From an uncultured Clostridia bacterium (lineage in GTDB: Bacteria > Bacillota > Clostridia > Oscillospirales > Ruminococcaceae), in assembly GCA_937894185.1 (NCBI GenBank), contig CALCSA010000032.1:1-7994 (forward strand): 7,994 nucleotides of DNA, in the 5' to 3' direction. The stretch's first letter is position 1. Every line of letters begins with the position of its first letter. The notes beneath the pieces were generated by a model. The model made no database searches. It was not told the origin of the DNA and saw nothing but the letters and a program-made list of their open reading frames with translations. This document shows, piece by piece, positions 6,465 to 7,994 of the stretch. The position numbers were made by a program, and so were the translations under genes.

Positions 6465-6899
6465 TCAGGCAAAGTCAATCTCCACACAGGTGGGAAGGGT
6501 CAGGTTATCGATGACGGGGCAGCGCCGGTTGACCTGCTCCATCCACTCTGTCCGCTGGGCAGGGGTCCAATCGGCATCGGCGGTAAGAGAGACGGCAATC
6601 CGCCGGAAGCCTGCCCGGCCCCCGTCTCCCTTCCCCAAAAACACTTGGGAATTAATCTCCCCGTCAATGGCGATGTCCAGAGCCTTGAGCTTTATCCCCA
6701 TCTCCCGAGCGACGAGATGCCCGGCGGCGGAAATACATCCGGCCAGAGAGCCCAGCAGCATTTCCACCGGGCTGGGGGCGGTATCCTCCCCCCCAAACAG
6801 CTTGGGTTCGTCAATGACCCAGCTGTGGTTTTTACTTTGAATTTGGGTGCGGACACTCTCCTTGCAGGCCGCCCGCAGAGAAAGGGTGACACAGGGCAT
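6465..6899 (-). CDS. OsmC family protein (peroxiredoxin-like)
   Basis: Small cytoplasmic protein of 144 aa in the OsmC/Ohr superfamily, whose members reduce organic hydroperoxides with a pair of cysteines. Both are present: Cys55 in LLGSLAGCISAAG, the hallmark helix preceded by the conserved PSPVEMLL stretch (42-49), and Cys127 in RRCPVIDNL. The region 34-42 (LFGGEDTAP) matches the usual GG...P lead-in. Wording resembles the YhfA/OsmC-like branch rather than Ohr, so peroxidase activity is likely but not assured. Minus-strand GGAG (6907-6910) lies 7 nt before the ATG, inside the last codons and stop of the amidohydrolase gene, with only 4 nt between that stop and this start, so translation is probably coupled. 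The tatD-like gene follows 13 nt downstream. Thiol/redox defence would suit an anaerobe, but no link to its operon partners is visible. Confidence 0.9.
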   Translation of the reverse strand: MPCVTLSLRAACKESVRTQIQSKNHSWVIDEPKLFGGEDTAPSPVEMLLGSLAGCISAAGHLVAREMGIKLKALDIAIDGEINSQVFLGKGDGGRAGFRRIAVSLTADADWTPAQRTEWMEQVNRRCPVIDNLTLPTCVEIDFA

Positions 6900-6903
6900 T
6901 TGG

Positions 6904-7994
6904 CTACTCCATTCTGTTCAGCAGCAGGCTGACGTTGTATTCCACTCCTAAGGCCAGAGCGTCCTCGTCAAAGGTAAAGGCGGGGTTATGGTGGGGCGCG
7001 GTGATTGCCTTGGCGGCACTGGCAGCGCCCAGCTCCAGAAAGAAGCCCCGGCAGCGGCTGGAAAAATAGCCGAAGTCCTCCCCCGGCATCACCGGATCCA
7101 TGGGGGTGGGGGCATGGGAGCCAAAGGTGTCGGCAATGACTTTGGCGGCGATGTCGGTCAGCTCCGGGTCGTTGTCCACAGCGTCGTATCCCTTGTCGTA
7201 GCGGTAGTCCACCGTGGCTCCGTTGGCGGCGGCAATACCACAGGCAATCTCCCCCATGAGAACCTCCACCTTTTCCCGAGTCTCCCGGGAAAAGGTTCGC
7301 ACCGAGCCTTCCATCTCAAAGGTGTTGGGGATAATGTTGTAGGCGCTGCCCGATTGCACCCGGCAGATGGAAAGGGCCAAGGTCTCGTCGGGGGCTACCC
7401 GCCGGGACACCACCGTTTGCAGGGCGGTGATGATCTGCCCGCCGATGACCACCGGATCGATGCAGAGCTGTGGCATGGCCGAATGGCCTCCCTTGCCCTG
7501 TACCACAATGGTAAAGCTGTCGGTGTTGGAGGTGAGAACCCCCTTGCAAATACCAAAGCACCCGGTCTCCAAGGTGGTGGTAAGATGCAGTCCGTACACC
7601 TCATCCACCCCCTCCATCACCCCGGCCCACAGCATCTCGATAGCGCCACCGGGGGGAACCTCCTCCGCGTGTTGGAAGAGGAAGCGAACCTCCCCGTTTA
7701 ATTTATCCCGGTGCTTCAGCAGCACCTTGACGGTCCCCAACAAAATGGCTGCGTGGCCGTCGTGGCCGCAGGCGTGCATCACGCCGTCGTTCTTGGAGGC
7801 ATAAGGCAGTCCCTGAGGCTCCTGAATGGGCAGAGCGTCAATATCCGCCCGCAAGGCCACCGTCCGGCCCGGCCTTCCGGTGCCCAGCACCGCCATCACA
7901 CTGGTGGGGGTGGGACGGGTGATCTTCAAATCCCCTCCCATTTCCCGCAGCGTCTTTTCAATATATCCGGCGGTTTCCTCCTCCTGAAAGGAGA
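6904..7994 (-). CDS. M20 family (M20D) metallopeptidase/amidohydrolase, N-terminus beyond the window
   Basis: Cytoplasmic zinc-type amidohydrolase of the hippurate hydrolase / IAA-amino acid hydrolase / N-acetyl-diaminopimelate deacetylase group; it hydrolyses N-acyl amino acids or related amides. The frame stays open to the window edge. Upstream of the internal Met at 7941 there are 17 more codons (SFQEEETAGYIEKTLRE), matching the usual start region of the catalytic domain, so only some 20-30 residues are missing and that Met is not the start. Counting from it: ALRADIDALPI (29-39), metal motif HACGHDGH (56-63), FQHAEE (89-94) with the catalytic Glu, LHL (118-120, His119), KGGHSAMP (150-157, dimerisation-domain His153), PGEDFGYF (286-293) and APHHNP (315-320) with the last metal His. 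The family motifs are all present. It is the first visible gene of the minus-strand operon. Acyl and amino-acid specificity cannot be deduced. Confidence 0.95.
   Translation of the reverse strand, partial: SFQEEETAGYIEKTLREMGGDLKITRPTPTSVMAVLGTGRPGRTVALRADIDALPIQEPQGLPYASKNDGVMHACGHDGHAAILLGTVKVLLKHRDKLNGEVRFLFQHAEEVPPGGAIEMLWAGVMEGVDEVYGLHLTTTLETGCFGICKGVLTSNTDSFTIVVQGKGGHSAMPQLCIDPVVIGGQIITALQTVVSRRVAPDETLALSICRVQSGSAYNIIPNTFEMEGSVRTFSRETREKVEVLMGEIACGIAAANGATVDYRYDKGYDAVDNDPELTDIAAKVIADTFGSHAPTPMDPVMPGEDFGYFSSRCRGFFLELGAASAAKAITAPHHNPAFTFDEDALALGVEYNVSLLLNRME

Noticed and set aside
6988..7701. Plus-strand open frame of 237 codons under the amidohydrolase
   Set aside because: Glycine/histidine-rich shadow of the M20 gene with no domain features.
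6904..7941. Met at 7941 as the real start of the amidohydrolase
   Set aside because: The frame continues upstream with 17 codons that match the conserved N-terminal part of M20D enzymes, so the gene runs off the window.

Overview
The window looks like a chromosomal segment from a GC-rich member of the Clostridia, probably an Oscillospiraceae-type gut anaerobe. This is inferred from strong AGGAGG/GGGAGG ribosome binding sites, tightly packed short-gap operons, a substrate-binding protein made as a lipoprotein (Cys followed by an Ala/Pro/Ser linker, as in Gram-positives), and GC-rich third codon positions. No RNA gene, insertion sequence, CRISPR array or origin was seen.

Plus strand, 1-5588: one catabolic/transport operon whose promoter lies outside the window. 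It starts with a tripartite tricarboxylate transporter (TTT): solute-binding protein TctC, small membrane subunit TctB and large membrane subunit TctA. Three cytoplasmic genes follow almost without gaps: a compact VOC-fold protein of 106 aa, a TIM-barrel sugar isomerase/epimerase-like protein, and a Gfo/Idh/MocA NAD(P)-dependent oxidoreductase. Two of the junctions are ATGA start/stop overlaps (tctA/VOC and isomerase/oxidoreductase), so co-expression is very likely. The simplest reading is uptake of a carboxylated or polyhydroxylated compound (sugar acid, cyclitol or glycoside) by the TTT, followed by oxidation of a hydroxyl and isomerisation or elimination by the enzymes. The substrate is not determined by the sequence. 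The 5' end of tctC is abnormal: the lipobox is intact but the rest of the signal peptide is missing from its frame.

Centre, 5589-5680: a convergent intergenic region with a perfect 12-bp-stem terminator that can serve both strands.

Minus strand, 7994-5681: a second operon read leftwards, with an M20-family amidohydrolase (cut off at its N-terminus by the window end), an OsmC-family protein and a TatD-family metal-dependent hydrolase. Gaps are 4 and 13 nt. These look like housekeeping or accessory metabolic genes with no evident functional link to the TTT operon.

Most notable: the transporter-linked VOC/TIM-barrel/Gfo-Idh trio, which resembles in logic (not in proven homology) the oxidise-then-cleave modules for glycosides; the minimal VOC protein that still carries all four canonical metal-ligand positions; and the broken start of tctC.
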